Below are positions 50,890-60,442 of a stretch of 64,000 nt of DNA, piece after piece. The position numbers and the translations under genes were made by a program. The stretch's first letter is position 1, and each line of letters begins with the position of its first letter. The notes beneath the pieces were generated by a model that had not been told where the DNA came from, ran no database searches, and saw only the letters and a list, made by a program, of their open reading frames with translations. The stretch is from Closterium sp. Naga37s-1 (Eukaryota; Streptophyta; Zygnematophyceae; Desmidiales; Closteriaceae): NCBI GenBank assembly GCA_947471745.1, contig CANJKZ010000922.1, positions 3,223,001-3,287,000 on the forward strand, given 5' to 3'.

Positions 50890-51095
50890 CTTTGCTTGTA
50901 CTGTACTTTCTATACCTATACCTGCATGCTTACACTTGCTAGGTTATGTTCACTGTATTGTTTGTTCTCCTTTATATAACTCTGCATGTGAACTGGCCTT
51001 GTGGCCATTTGCTTGTGCTCAGACTGCGTGGTGACTTTGTGATCCACCCTAAGCTTGCTTTGCCTTTCTTGACTGGTCTTGTGACCACTTGTTCT

Positions 51096-51118
51096 CCCCC
51101 ACTTTGCCTATGGGGGTG
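51096..51118 (+). other. Cop-G1 polypurine tract with hairpin
   Basis: CCCCCA (51096-51101) pairs with TGGGGG (51111-51116); the tract abuts the LTR at 51119. The preceding ~200 bp of 3' untranslated region closely match A4 and A5. Confidence 0.8.
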
Positions 51119-51249
51119 TGTCAAACTTATATGCTATAGTCTATCTAGGCTGTAGTGGGGTAGTTCATATAGGGTACAACACTTTTAGGTTTTCTACTTT
51201 TACCCACCTGCTTGCTAGTTCACTCATTCATTCGTTCAATATTCTCACA
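51119..51249 (+). repeat. Cop-G1 3' LTR (131 bp)
   Basis: Same ends as the 5' LTR; followed by agact and the resumed leader of Cop-B2. Confidence 0.95.
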
Positions 51250-51399
51250 AGACTAAGTGGAGTACTAGAGGTTGCATGTGACTTCCGCTAAGGGGAACTC
51301 TGCCGAAATTTCGTTGGCGCCGACACTTGTGAAACTATTGTGAGACTTCGGTGTGGAAAGCATGGGGGGATCTGAAACCTGTGTTTAGGAGAAGAGGAG

Positions 51400-53018
51400 A
51401 TGACTCAAGGGAGTGGAGATGCAGCTGAGAAGAGGAATGAGCCACCACCATCCAAGATTGAGGCATTGGATGGCTCCAACTATGAGGAATGGAGCGAGCG
51501 GATGATTTTTTTTTTTTTCAAGCGCTACAAGCTGCTGAAAATCGCAATGGGAGAAGAGAAGATGCCGGAGGAAGGCGACGCCAGCGATCAGTGGATTCAG
51601 AAGAGCGCGGTGCTGTAAGACCTAATCCTTCAATCGGTCAACAACGACATGTTCCAACACATAAGATTTAGTGGCGTGGAAGCTACTGCGCGATGTGATT
51701 TAGCCCAACACGCTGCCGATGGTGATTGTGTTGGAGAAGGAGCTAGCTGCCCTCTCCATGCAACCGGGCGATGATGTGAAGCCGGTCCTTGACAAGATCA
51801 AGGACACCTACGCAAGTATGGCAGCGACGGGCAGCAATGTGTCACAGATGCAGCAGTGCACCAAGATCATCTCGTTGCTCGACAATTCGTGGGACAACCT
51901 CATCCCCACCCTCAACACTGAGCAGGATCAGTGGACGCCTGAGTGGCTACGGCAGCAGATTCTGCAGGAGAATTTCCGCAGGCGCCACACGGGAGATGGT
52001 GCTGCCAATAAGACTCCTGAGGGGTACGGAGCTGCAGGTGGCAGCAGAGGAAGAGGGGGTGGGAGAGGCCGAGGCCGTAGGAGAGGCTTTGGCAGAGAGA
52101 GAAGCTAGAGTGACTATAATGAGGGGCATGGGAGCTCTGGTGGCAGGGGGAGTACCCGAATGGAAGGTGCGTGCTGGTACTGTAAGAAGGCTGGACACCC
52201 GTTGTTCAAGTGTTTCAGCCGGCCTGAGGGATGGGCGCCTCCACGCATGAAGCCGCCAAGTGGTGAACGTGCAGGAGGTGGCGTTATGCAAGGTTCAGGT
52301 GCACAAGGTGATGGTGCACACGGTAAAGCCGACCCTGGGATGTTCCTCATGATTGAGGATGTGAAAGGGAGTGAGGGTGATGTGGGCTCAGTTGGGAAGG
52401 TTGTGATGCACCCCCTCACTCACTGGGTGATAGATTCAGGTTGCACAAGTCACATGACCCCACTGGCAGATTTTCTTGACGAGGTAAAGCCCCTTGGAAA
52501 GATTAAGTTTGTGGCTGCCGCTTCAGGTGCCTTTCTCCCTGTGGTTGGTGTTGGGAATGCCAAGGTGATGGGAGCCAATGGGGGGCTTGTAGGGCTGGGG
52601 AATGTGCTGTTGGTTGAAGGTTTGTCCGCTAACCTTCTTTCTGTGTGCCGGCTGCAGAAGAGCAAGGCCAAAGTGACCTTCGGCCCAACCAGCTGCCGTG
52701 CAAAGCTTGGGAAGCTGTTGTTGTGGGATCTGGAGGAGAAGAACAGCTGCATCAAGGATCTGTGGCAGCTGCCCATCATCCCTTGGAATGGGAAACCACC
52801 AGCAACGGCAGCGGCTGCAGCAACGGCTAAAGCAACTATGGGAGGAGAGGAGACTGCGCCAACTGATGGGGCCCTGAATGCAGTCAAGAAGGTGCAGCAG
52901 CCATAACAGCCACATGGTGAGGTGCTTGCTGGTGTGGATGCGACAGCTACATGGGCAAAGGCTTCATCTGGGAGTGGTGAGGCTGATTGTGAGACGTGGC
53001 ACGAGAGGCTGTGTCATG
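51400..53018 (+). pseudogene. Cop-B2 gag and protease
   Basis: ATG 51400 (MTQGSGDAAEKRNEPPPSKI). A run of T near 51507 alters the RMRSAFKR region. There is a stop at 51616-51618, a small deletion near 51665, and TAG near 52107 after GRERS. The zinc knuckle CWYCKKAGHPLFKC is intact. The joint to protease reads LTHWVIDSGCTSHMTP with TGG, where Cop-B1 has TGA. It ends in WHERLCHVNI of the pre-integrase domain, followed at once by LTR sequence. The TAA near 52905 replaces a Gln/Ser codon. Confidence 0.88.
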
Positions 53019-53036
53019 TGAATATTTGTGTGGCTT

Positions 53037-53778
53037 CATCTGAGTGTGTGTGAATGTTATTTGGCTTGAGCAGATATCTGAAGTGACTCCTCTGCTCGAG
53101 AGCTTTCCGACGAACCAAGAATCGTCACGATCAGATGAAGAACGAGAAATATATGATCGTTCGAAGTTTTGATTGAGATGCGGCGACTACAGGAATTTGC
53201 GGAGTGACCCAATATGGGGTATAGACTTTTGGGGGTTGGAAAATTCGTCACTACTACTGTAGATTATGCCAAGTGGTTTGTGAGAAACCAAACCAGGTTG
53301 GCAAGTGTGGCCAAGTTAGGTGAGGTGGATGGCATAAGTTGGGAAAGTGACAAATGTCCAAGTTGGGGTGCCTATAGAGAGGGGAATTGTGTGGTATGGG
53401 GTTTCCTTGGTTGAAGACTCCCTAGGGACCTTCCCTCTCGTCCTCCTCATCCCCTTCTACCTGGTTCTTGCAACTCTAACTTTCTTGTGTGGTAACTTGT
53501 GAGTAAATTGTGATTGAGTTAAGTTTCTATGGCAGCATACCCCCTAGTGCGCCGAAATTTATAGCTCAATTTACACTCCATATTTTGATACGATTCAAAT
53601 TGGGAAAGATAGCCACGGTCAAGGGATAAAACATACTCGAGTTTAAGAGAATTATAACAGTGTGTTTTTTGTTGACGACGTTTCTTGTGACGACAACTTT
53701 TCTGTCCAGAATTATAGTTGACGATTTTGAGATATTTCGGCCATTTATCTTCATAGAATCCGTCCTTAGTCTCTTACA
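53037..53778 (+). repeat. Cop-B2 3' LTR (5'-truncated, about 742 bp)
   Basis: Aligns with Cop-B1's LTR from tgagtgtgtgtgaatgtta to the end CTCTTACA. Joined on the left to pre-integrase codons; to the right Cop-H begins. Confidence 0.88.
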
Positions 53779-55450
53779 ACTAGGTGCTATGGCCTTGGTT
53801 AAAATTTCTGCAGTGTTAGCCGCTGAGGCCACGAAGTCCAAGAGAGCCTGGCTGCGTCGCTACAACTCTCGCAGGAGAAAGTACCTCACGTCGACGTGCT
53901 TCACTCTGCCCTCCAGTCGAGGCTCTCGACAAAGGAGGATCATGGCCTTGCTGTTAGTGAGCAAGGTCGGTGCAGAGCAGGGCCACTCACCAAGGCCAGT
54001 GAGCAAGAAAGTCAACCAACAAAGCTCCTGCACAGACATGGCACCAGCGTAGATCTCCGCCTCTGCGCTGGACTGTGCCACAGATGATGACCGAGCAGAC
54101 CTCCACGACACAGCTCCAGCACCCAAACTAAAGCAGTACCCCTGAGTAGACCGCTGGGTCTCCACGTCGTCGGTGTACAAAGAGTCACAGTAATCGGTCA
54201 AAACAACTGGTTGTGTCCCTCCAAGCACAAGCCCCACGCCTGATGTAGTCGCCAAGTACTTTGCCACCCTCACAGCAGCCGTCCACTGCACAGGACGGTG
54301 TCTCCCAGTCACAACAGAGCGAGAGAGAACACTGAGGGGAAAGGCGAGGTCCGGACAAGTACAAGTCATCAGGTACATGAGGCAGCCCACAAGCTATGCG
54401 TAGGGACCACTAGACTCAAAGGGCTCGTCGGGAAAAAGGCCGGTGAGTCTGTGGTCGACAGCAAGAGGAGTGGGCTGTGTGGTGGAGAACTGAAGCCCGA
54501 ACCGCTGAAGGACCTGCTGCACCATGTGTGACTGTGAGAGTGCAATGGTGCAAGCGGCTCTGTCCCTGGTGATTTGCAAGCCAAGGTAGCGGCACAGTTC
54601 ACCTAGTTCAGTGCACGTGAGTCTCTTCTGAAGTTCGAACTTCACCTCAGCCAGAGCAACCCTGTCAGCTGTAGCGAAGACCAAGTCGTCGACGTAGACA
54701 AGGACAAAGAAAGGAGTGGAGCCTCTGTGAACAAACAGCGACGGGTCGGCGGACGAAGGGTGGAAACCGAGGTCAGCTAGGGTGGTGTGTAGCGTCTCGT
54801 GCCACTCACAGGGCGCCTGGCGGAGACCGTAGTCTGGTCGTCTCAGGCTCCACTGGGTCCCAGGAGGGAAACTGTCAGTGAAGCCAAGAGGATGCCACAG
54901 CCAAATTTCCTCGTGTAGGCGGCCTTAGAGAAAGGCAGTGGAGAAGTCGAGGGAGTGCAGCTCGTAGTCTCGCTGTGCTGCTACGTGAAGTAACACCCGA
55001 AGAGTAGTCATCTTCGGGGTCGGGGCAAAGGTCTTTAAAGAAGTCAACTCCCTTACGCTGACTGAAGCCCCTAGCCACATAGCGCGCCTTGAAGACAGGT
55101 GGTGATCCAGGCGGCCGCTTCACCTTGAAGATCCACATGACGTCGATTTCGTTTGCCCTGTGAGGGGGGACTGCGCCAACGTAGGTGCCTGTGGATCTGC
55201 AAGACGCCATCTCTGAGTCCATGGCTGCTTTCCACTGAGAGGCCCACTGCCTTGACACTGCCTCACGGTACGTGCGAGGAGTCGGAATGTCAAGGGCGTC
55301 GGGGTCTCCCTCAGGTGAAAGCAGCATGGCACAGAGAGAGGGAGAAGCGGCTGCCAAGAACTCCAGCTCAAACTGCCTGTCCTCTAGGATGGCACAGCCA
55401 AGGGCAATCTCACCCCCGGCGGACAGAGGACGGGCAGGCGGAGCAGCCAC
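53779..55450 (-). pseudogene. Cop-H reverse transcriptase and RNase H
   Basis: PRTYREAVSRQWASQWKAAM, DVMWIFKVKRPPGSPPVFKA and QRKGVDFF, then a frameshift. In further frames LDFSTAFL-like, YGLRQAPCEWHETL-like, and VLVYVDDLVFATAD with the intact active site, QITRDRAACTIALSQSHMVQ. A stop follows SSGPYA near 54394. RNase H has TDYCDSLYTDD, AQSSAEAEIYAGAMSV, TNSKAMILLC (Asp of the usual DNKAM changed to Asn-Ser) and ANTAEILTKAIA. It ends abruptly at 53779. Confidence 0.82.
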
Positions 55451-56431
55451 TACACGCGTGGGGAAATCAAGGTGGCGGGTGGCAGCAAAGTCAGCGACAG
55501 CGGTAGTAAGAGCCGAGACAGACGACGGAGAGGAACAAGGGTCGGTGACAAGAGAGGTGAGAACACGCGGGAATACAGGAAGAGCACCACGGTAGTAGTA
55601 AGAGAAAGGAGTAGAGGAGATAGGGAGAGACGACTCAGGAGGAGACGGGAGAATAGACCCAAGCGGAGAACGACGACGACTAGAACAAAGGAGTGCAGTG
55701 CGGATTCGTCAAAGAAGACGAGGGATGAGCACGCGGGGGACAGGGACGGACGCGGGAGTGCGGGACAACGGGAGGAGGAGATGGGGACCAAGGAGAAGAG
55801 GAAACAGCAGGTGACGCGTTTGGAGGAGGAAAAGTAGGTCTGAAGGCAGGAGATAGTGTGCGCACAGGAGTAGAAGAGGGAAGACCAAGGGCCCGAAGGC
55901 CACTCACGGGTGGGAACAACTGCTGCTGCAGCTGCTGTTGCGGCTACCGCTGCTGCTGCTCCTGCTGCACCTCCTGCTGCTCCTGCTGGTCTAGCTGCTG
56001 CAGCTCCTGCCTCTCCTGCGCCAACCTCTCCTGCTCCTTGCACGCACGCCTACAAGCAACCTGGTAACGTGTGTCGTGACGGTGGGAAGGCGAAGAAGGC
56101 ATCGAAGTAGAAGTGCCTCGAGCTCCAACCCCCTCAGAGCTAGCACCTCCAGTGCCAGCACTCCCAGAACCACAACCTCCAAGGTCAGAAACTTGAGGAC
56201 CAGCACCTCCTGAACTAGCACCTCTAGTGCTAGCACCTCCAGCAACTCCAGCTCCGGCACCTCCAATGCAAGCACCACCAGCTCCAGCACCCCCTGATCG
56301 AGCACCCCCTGAACGAGCACCTCCAGTGGCAGCACCTCCAGCTCCAAGACCCCCTGAGTCCACAGTAACATGTCGCGGAAGTGCCGAAGGTAGCTGAGGG
56401 GACTGTGAGGAGGACTACGGGGAGGGAGACG
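55451..56431 (-). pseudogene. Cop-H integrase-RT linker
   Basis: Repeats of the GGARSGGARSGGAGAGG type come first, then TSTSMPSSPSHRHDTRYQVA, then a Gln/Glu/Arg-rich stretch (ACRRACKEQERLAQERQELQ followed by QQEQQEVQQEQQQ) that could form a coiled coil, then a Pro/Ser-rich part. This differs from A and G, whose linkers lack the charged coil. No SPQQLREW motif is obvious here. Confidence 0.7.
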
Positions 56432-57990
56432 CTAACTAACGCGCGATTGAGGGTAGAGGGGTAGCGTGAGACACACCTGATTGGGCAGGACCAGTGGGGG
56501 CTGGGGTACTGGAGGAGCGGGAATAGGAGGAGGAGAGGGGGCGAGAAAAAGAGGAGGGGGGGGAGCTAGGAGACCTTGACAGGGGTACCGGGTGTAGTAA
56601 GACGCAGACTCGTCAAAACGGACGTCACGGGTGTCGAGGAACCGGTGGAGGGGCGGGTGGTAAAACTCAAAGTCAGAGGAGTCCTCCGAGAAACCAAGGA
56701 AGACACAGGGGATGGCTCGAGCAGAGAGCTTATCGGCAAAGGTGTCACGGACAAGCCAATTGCAGCCCCAGACGTGAAATTCCGACGCAACACCAGGGGA
56801 CCGGGTCCAAAGACTGGTCGGTGAATCCCCTGGTCGTGAAACACGAGGCCAGAGGTTCAGCTGGTGGGCGGCGTAGCGAACTGCATAGGGCCATAGAAAA
56901 TGGGGCACACGGGCATGGATCATGGAGATGCGGGCGATATCCATGACCAAGCCAATGCGGCACTCAGCAACCCCATTCTGCTGTGGGGTCTCCGGAAGCG
57001 TCCAGGACTGTGTGATGCCCAGCTCGCCACAGAACCCAGCAAGTATGCCGGAGCGGAACTCAAACCTACGGTCGGAGTGGAGACAACGGACACGACTACC
57101 ACGAGTGCCCTCAGTGGCCAGGAGCCACCGGATCAGCGTAGAAGTTACCTCAGACTTCTTTGCAAGAGGAAACACCGTGGTGTACCTGGAGTAGTTGTCA
57201 ACGACCACGAGAAAGAAGCGCTCCCGCTCAGGCCCAGCACGAGCGGCTGGGCCCCAGACGTCCAAGTGGAGGGTCTGGAAGGGAGCGGTGGTCGGACAAA
57301 GGGAGGAGTGAGGAGTGGCGCACACCTGACCCTCGACGCAAGGATTGCAGGGCAGCGCAAGCGAACGAAGGAGCGACGCAAAGACACGCGGAAGACTTGC
57401 GACAAGACGATGGCTAGCCATGCTGCGGAGGCGTGGGATGGACGGGTGACCAAGGTGGTGGTGCCACAAGACTGTCGAGTGAGAGAGTGAATAGCAAGAG
57501 CAAGACATCGCAACCAGACCGGACACAGCAATCTGTGGGGACGTAGGAACCTGGCCGGACTCGGCTACCTGGAGGGACGCAGTAACCTGACCAGACTCTA
57601 CTACTTGGTGGGACGCAGTGTGCAAAATGAAGAGACTTGAGTGGGTCTCCCTGATGAATGTGGCAAGAAGTGCTATGGTGGAAGCTTCGGTACAGATCGC
57701 CGTCCTCCCGTGCGCAAGAAATGTAACTCTGATTCTATGGTCCTGAAGGTATCCAACATCCACCAAGTTCTGAGAGAACGAGGGGATGTAGAGACAAGTG
57801 AGGAAAACAGAAAGGACAGCCGGGCACGGGAGAGTGGTCGAGCTGCGAGCGACTGCTGGTCCTGAAGTAGGATCAGCCAGGGCAACTGGGACTGGAGCCG
57901 AAAGAGGTATGACAGTGGTGTGGTCGCGGAAGAGACACTGGGACGCGCCTGATTCCAGTGTGAAGGAGAGGGACGCGACAGCAATCGTCA
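56432..57990 (-). pseudogene. Cop-H protease (Asp to Glu) and integrase
   Basis: A long minus-strand frame (to 56432) shows FTLESGASQCLF where other copies have LDSGASRC, so the catalytic Asp is Glu (codon at 57955-57953). Then VLWHHHLGHPSIPRLRSM, CNPCVEGQVCA, LHLDVWGPAARAG, FFLVVVDNYSRYTTVFPLAK, LHSDRRFEFRSG (normally DRGGEF) and PQQNGVAECRIGLVMDI. The C-terminal block ends AIPCVFLGFSEDSSDFEFYH and DVRFDESASYYTRY. The frame is intact over this whole length, which is striking next to the decayed flanking parts. Confidence 0.87.
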
Positions 57991-58466
57991 CGGCTGGACT
58001 AGTGACTACATAAACACCTACACTAAAAGCACAGGTGCCTACACTGGTAGGCAAAGGTCGTAAACTAGGTACACGCAAGCCAAGAGATCCATACGTGACA
58101 GAATAAGCAGCATCCAAATACAGGGTAACTGCTACGAGACCGACTGGGCCGGATCGGTGGCCTCGACTCAGACCCAAACCGCTCACGATAGAGGTCGTCG
58201 AGGCGACTGTAGCAGCGCTGGGCAGAGTGGTCAGGACGCCAGCATGTAGTGCCAGCACCAGGGCCATTCAGGATCCGGTACTGGCAAGGGCCGACGTTGC
58301 GGCCACCACGACGAGCCCCCCAGCTAGCTGGGCCACTACTGCAGCCAATGCTACCCGGACCACCAGGCAACCACTGCTGCTGAGGGCGCCACTACTGCTG
58401 AGGTTCCCACTGCTGACACTGCCGCTGCTGCTGTCCCTGCTGCTGCAAAGCCCTAATGGACGCCAT
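57991..58466 (-). pseudogene. Cop-H gag remnant with atypical zinc finger
   Basis: ATG 58466 (MASIRALQQQGQQQRQCQQ) is followed by a Gln/Trp-rich stretch with one stop, then GGRNVGPCQYRILNG and the finger C-x13-C-x4-H-x4-C (CQYRILNG...TTCWRPDHSAQRC) and YSRLDDLYRERFG. The capsid-like segment present in A and G is absent, so most of gag has been deleted. Confidence 0.75.
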
Positions 58467-60122
58467 GGTAAAGGCTAGCTGGGAGAAGGAGCGGCAAGCT
58501 AGGAGTAGCTAGTGCTAGAAACGGCCAGAACAAGGAGTAGCTAGGCTAGGAACTAATAGCGCTAGCAGTAGCTGGAGCGAGGAGCGGCTGGAGCTGGAAG
58601 CATCTGGAGCTAGGAACGCCTAGAGCACAGCACGGGTGGAGCTAGGCACGGCCGGAGCTAGGAGTGGTTGGAGCTAGGAGCGGCAGGAGCAAGGCACGGC
58701 TGGAGCCAGGTACGGCTGGAGCAAGGGACGGCTAGAGCTAGGAGTGGCTGGAGGACGGAGTGACTGGAGCAAGGCACGGCTGGAGCTAGGGACAGCTAGA
58801 GCGATAATAAGAACCAACAAGGAAAAGATACCAGCCTAGGAACGGTTGGGAGGTAGGAACAGCTAGAACCGCCAGGCTAGGAATGGCTGGCACGAGGAGC
58901 GGCTGGAGCGAGGAGTGAAAAAGGACGCCTAGCTAGTGCTAGAAACGGTTGGAGCTAGCACGGCTAGAGCACGAGTGGCTAGAGTGAGGAACTTCGAGCT
59001 AGGACCGGCTGGAGCCCGAGAGTGGAAGTGCGGCTGCCGCCCGCCGATAGTAGAAAACTGCTAGGAGTGGTCGGAGTAGGAGCGGACGGAGCGAAGAAAG
59101 CCAGACTATGACTGATGGTCCAGGTATGAAAAGCTATGAATGCTTGTCACTTGAAGGTTACTAGCCCTAATTCTCTCCAGGAGAAGCAACTGCGGCCGCC
59201 AGCCGCTGCCGTAGGTGCCAATGGTACTAGGTGTGTACGAGACAGTCAATACATTTGGAGTGAGGTGGCGCACCGAGAGCATTGCTGGTGGTTGTCACTA
59301 TTGGTGCTGCTGGCACTACCAGCACTACTGTGGGCGGCTATTAGGTTCTGTGGGCGGTTGGGAGGGGTTGTGGGCGGCTGGAAGTTGCTGTGGGCAGCTG
59401 AAAGTTGCGGTGGGCGACTGAGAGTTGTTGTGGGCGACTGGGGGGGGCTGGGAGGGGCTGGGAGTTGCTATGGGCATCTAGAGGGGGTTGCGAGCAGCTA
59501 GAATTTGCTGTGGGCGCTTGCGAGGGGTTGGCGACAAGCGTAGCTGCTGGCGGCAGGCTGGCTGGCGGCGAGCGTAGCTGCTGGCGGCAGGCTGGCTAGC
59601 GGCTAGCGTAGCTGCTGGCGGCTGGCTGGCTGGCAGCTAGCGTAGATGCTGGAGGCAGGCTGGCTGGCTCTGTTTGCCTCTTGCTTGTTGTGGCTAGCTC
59701 TGCTGTTAATGCTGGCGGCTAGTGTAGCTGCTGGCAGTTGGCAGAAGTGGTAGTAGCAAGTGCGCCTGCTACTCGTGGGCCGCGGTAGTGGCGCATGCAG
59801 CTGCCGCCGGTGCGTGCGTTTGCTGCGCGCGCGGTTATTGCTGTGCGCATGGTGGTGACGCGCACGGCTGTAGCTGCACGAGCGACTGCAGCGCGTGCGG
59901 TTGTTACTGCGTGCGCGGCTGCTGCGCGTGTGCGTGGTCGCGGCCTAACGGCGGGGCGCGCTCTGCCTACGGCGGGCCTCGTTCCGCGTGGCCTACAGCG
60001 GGGAGCGCGCTGCTACTAAGGTCGCATCCTAGGGAAACGGGCCTGGGTGGGGTCGCGCGACTTAGGGAAAAGGGACGGTGGGAGTCGCCACGGCGGGCTG
60101 AGGACGGCTCACTGGCTAGAGG
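58467..60122 (-). other. Cop-H leader region, reiterated and noncoding
   Basis: From 58467 to about 59100, dozens of loose copies of gagctaggagcggctgg; from 59330 to 59740, units such as gttgctgtgggcggctgg and gtagctgctggcggc; then a GC-rich stretch of gcgtgcggttgttactgcg type to 60120. No convincing gene and no clear primer binding site next to the LTR at 60123 on this side. Confidence 0.6.
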
Positions 60123-60239
60123 TGTGAGAATCAACAGGAATGAATGAACTAGGAAAGTGTGAGAGACAAATATGAAACCTGTACCCCTTAGTGTCTACCC
60201 CACTACAGCCTACATATGCTAAGGCATATATATCGGACA
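60123..60239 (-). repeat. Cop-G2 3' LTR (117 bp)
   Basis: On the minus strand TGTCCGATATATATGCC ... GATTCTCACA with the gtggggtagac core. It directly follows a polypurine tract (TGGGGG/CCCCCA hairpin, 60257-60262 and 60242-60247), so it is the 3' LTR of the element to the right. Confidence 0.85.
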
Positions 60240-60442
60240 CACCCCCATAGGCAAAGTGGGGGAGAACTAGGGGTCACAAGACCAATCAAGCAAAGCAAAG
60301 CAAAGCAAGCTCAAGGTGGATCACAACGTCACCACACATTCCGAGCACAGGTTCAAAGGCCACAAGGCCAGTTCACATGCAAGTTCATATCAAAAGGTAA
60401 ACAAGCAAGTGCAGGTATAGATAGATCACAGTACAAGGAAAG

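Larger units (their letters stand above)
43898..51249 (+). mobile_element. Cop-G1, full-length but inactive copia element (7352 bp)
   Basis: 131 bp LTRs at 43898-44028 and 51119-51249, primer binding site, stem-loop, GC-rich leader, gag, protease, integrase, linker, reverse transcriptase, RNase H and polypurine tract are all present. The flanks are agcct (43893-43897) and agact (51250-51254), a 5 bp target duplication with one change; the uninterrupted site can be seen in Cop-B1 (gcctaagtgg). Damage: TAG in gag, a CGA-to-TGA plus deletion in integrase, several stops in the linker, and YVDH instead of YVDD. It is closest to Cop-G2 at the right edge. Confidence 0.95.
43156..53778 (+). mobile_element. 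Cop-B2, diverged copia family B element split by Cop-G1
   Basis: Plus-strand copy with a 5'-truncated 5' LTR (43156-43808), primer binding site TGGTATCACAGC (43811-43822), leader, then Cop-G1 (43898-51249), then gag, protease and the start of the pre-integrase domain (51400-53018), joined directly to a truncated 3' LTR (53037-53778). Integrase, reverse transcriptase and RNase H are deleted. It is clearly older and more decayed than Cop-B1. Confidence 0.88.
53779..58466 (-). mobile_element. Cop-H, degraded copia element
   Basis: Minus-strand element with leader (58467-60122), gag remnant, protease-integrase, linker and reverse transcriptase-RNase H, truncated in the last RNase H codons at 53779 by Cop-B2. 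It is a separate lineage related to A and G: same zinc-finger type, same pre-integrase wording (VLWHHHLGHPSIPRLRSM) and a glycine-repeat linker. Capsid-like gag sequence is missing. A 117 bp LTR at 60123-60239 lies where its 5' LTR would be, but it also serves Cop-G2. Confidence 0.85.

Noticed and set aside
53566..53841. Small gene reading from Cop-H RNase H into the flank
   Set aside because: Its second half is Cop-B2 LTR sequence; it is a chance fusion frame at the insertion joint.
59136..60147. Cys- and Gly-rich small open frames between Cop-H and Cop-G2
   Set aside because: They run through loosely repeated leader sequence, have no consistent cysteine framework, and overlap in several frames.
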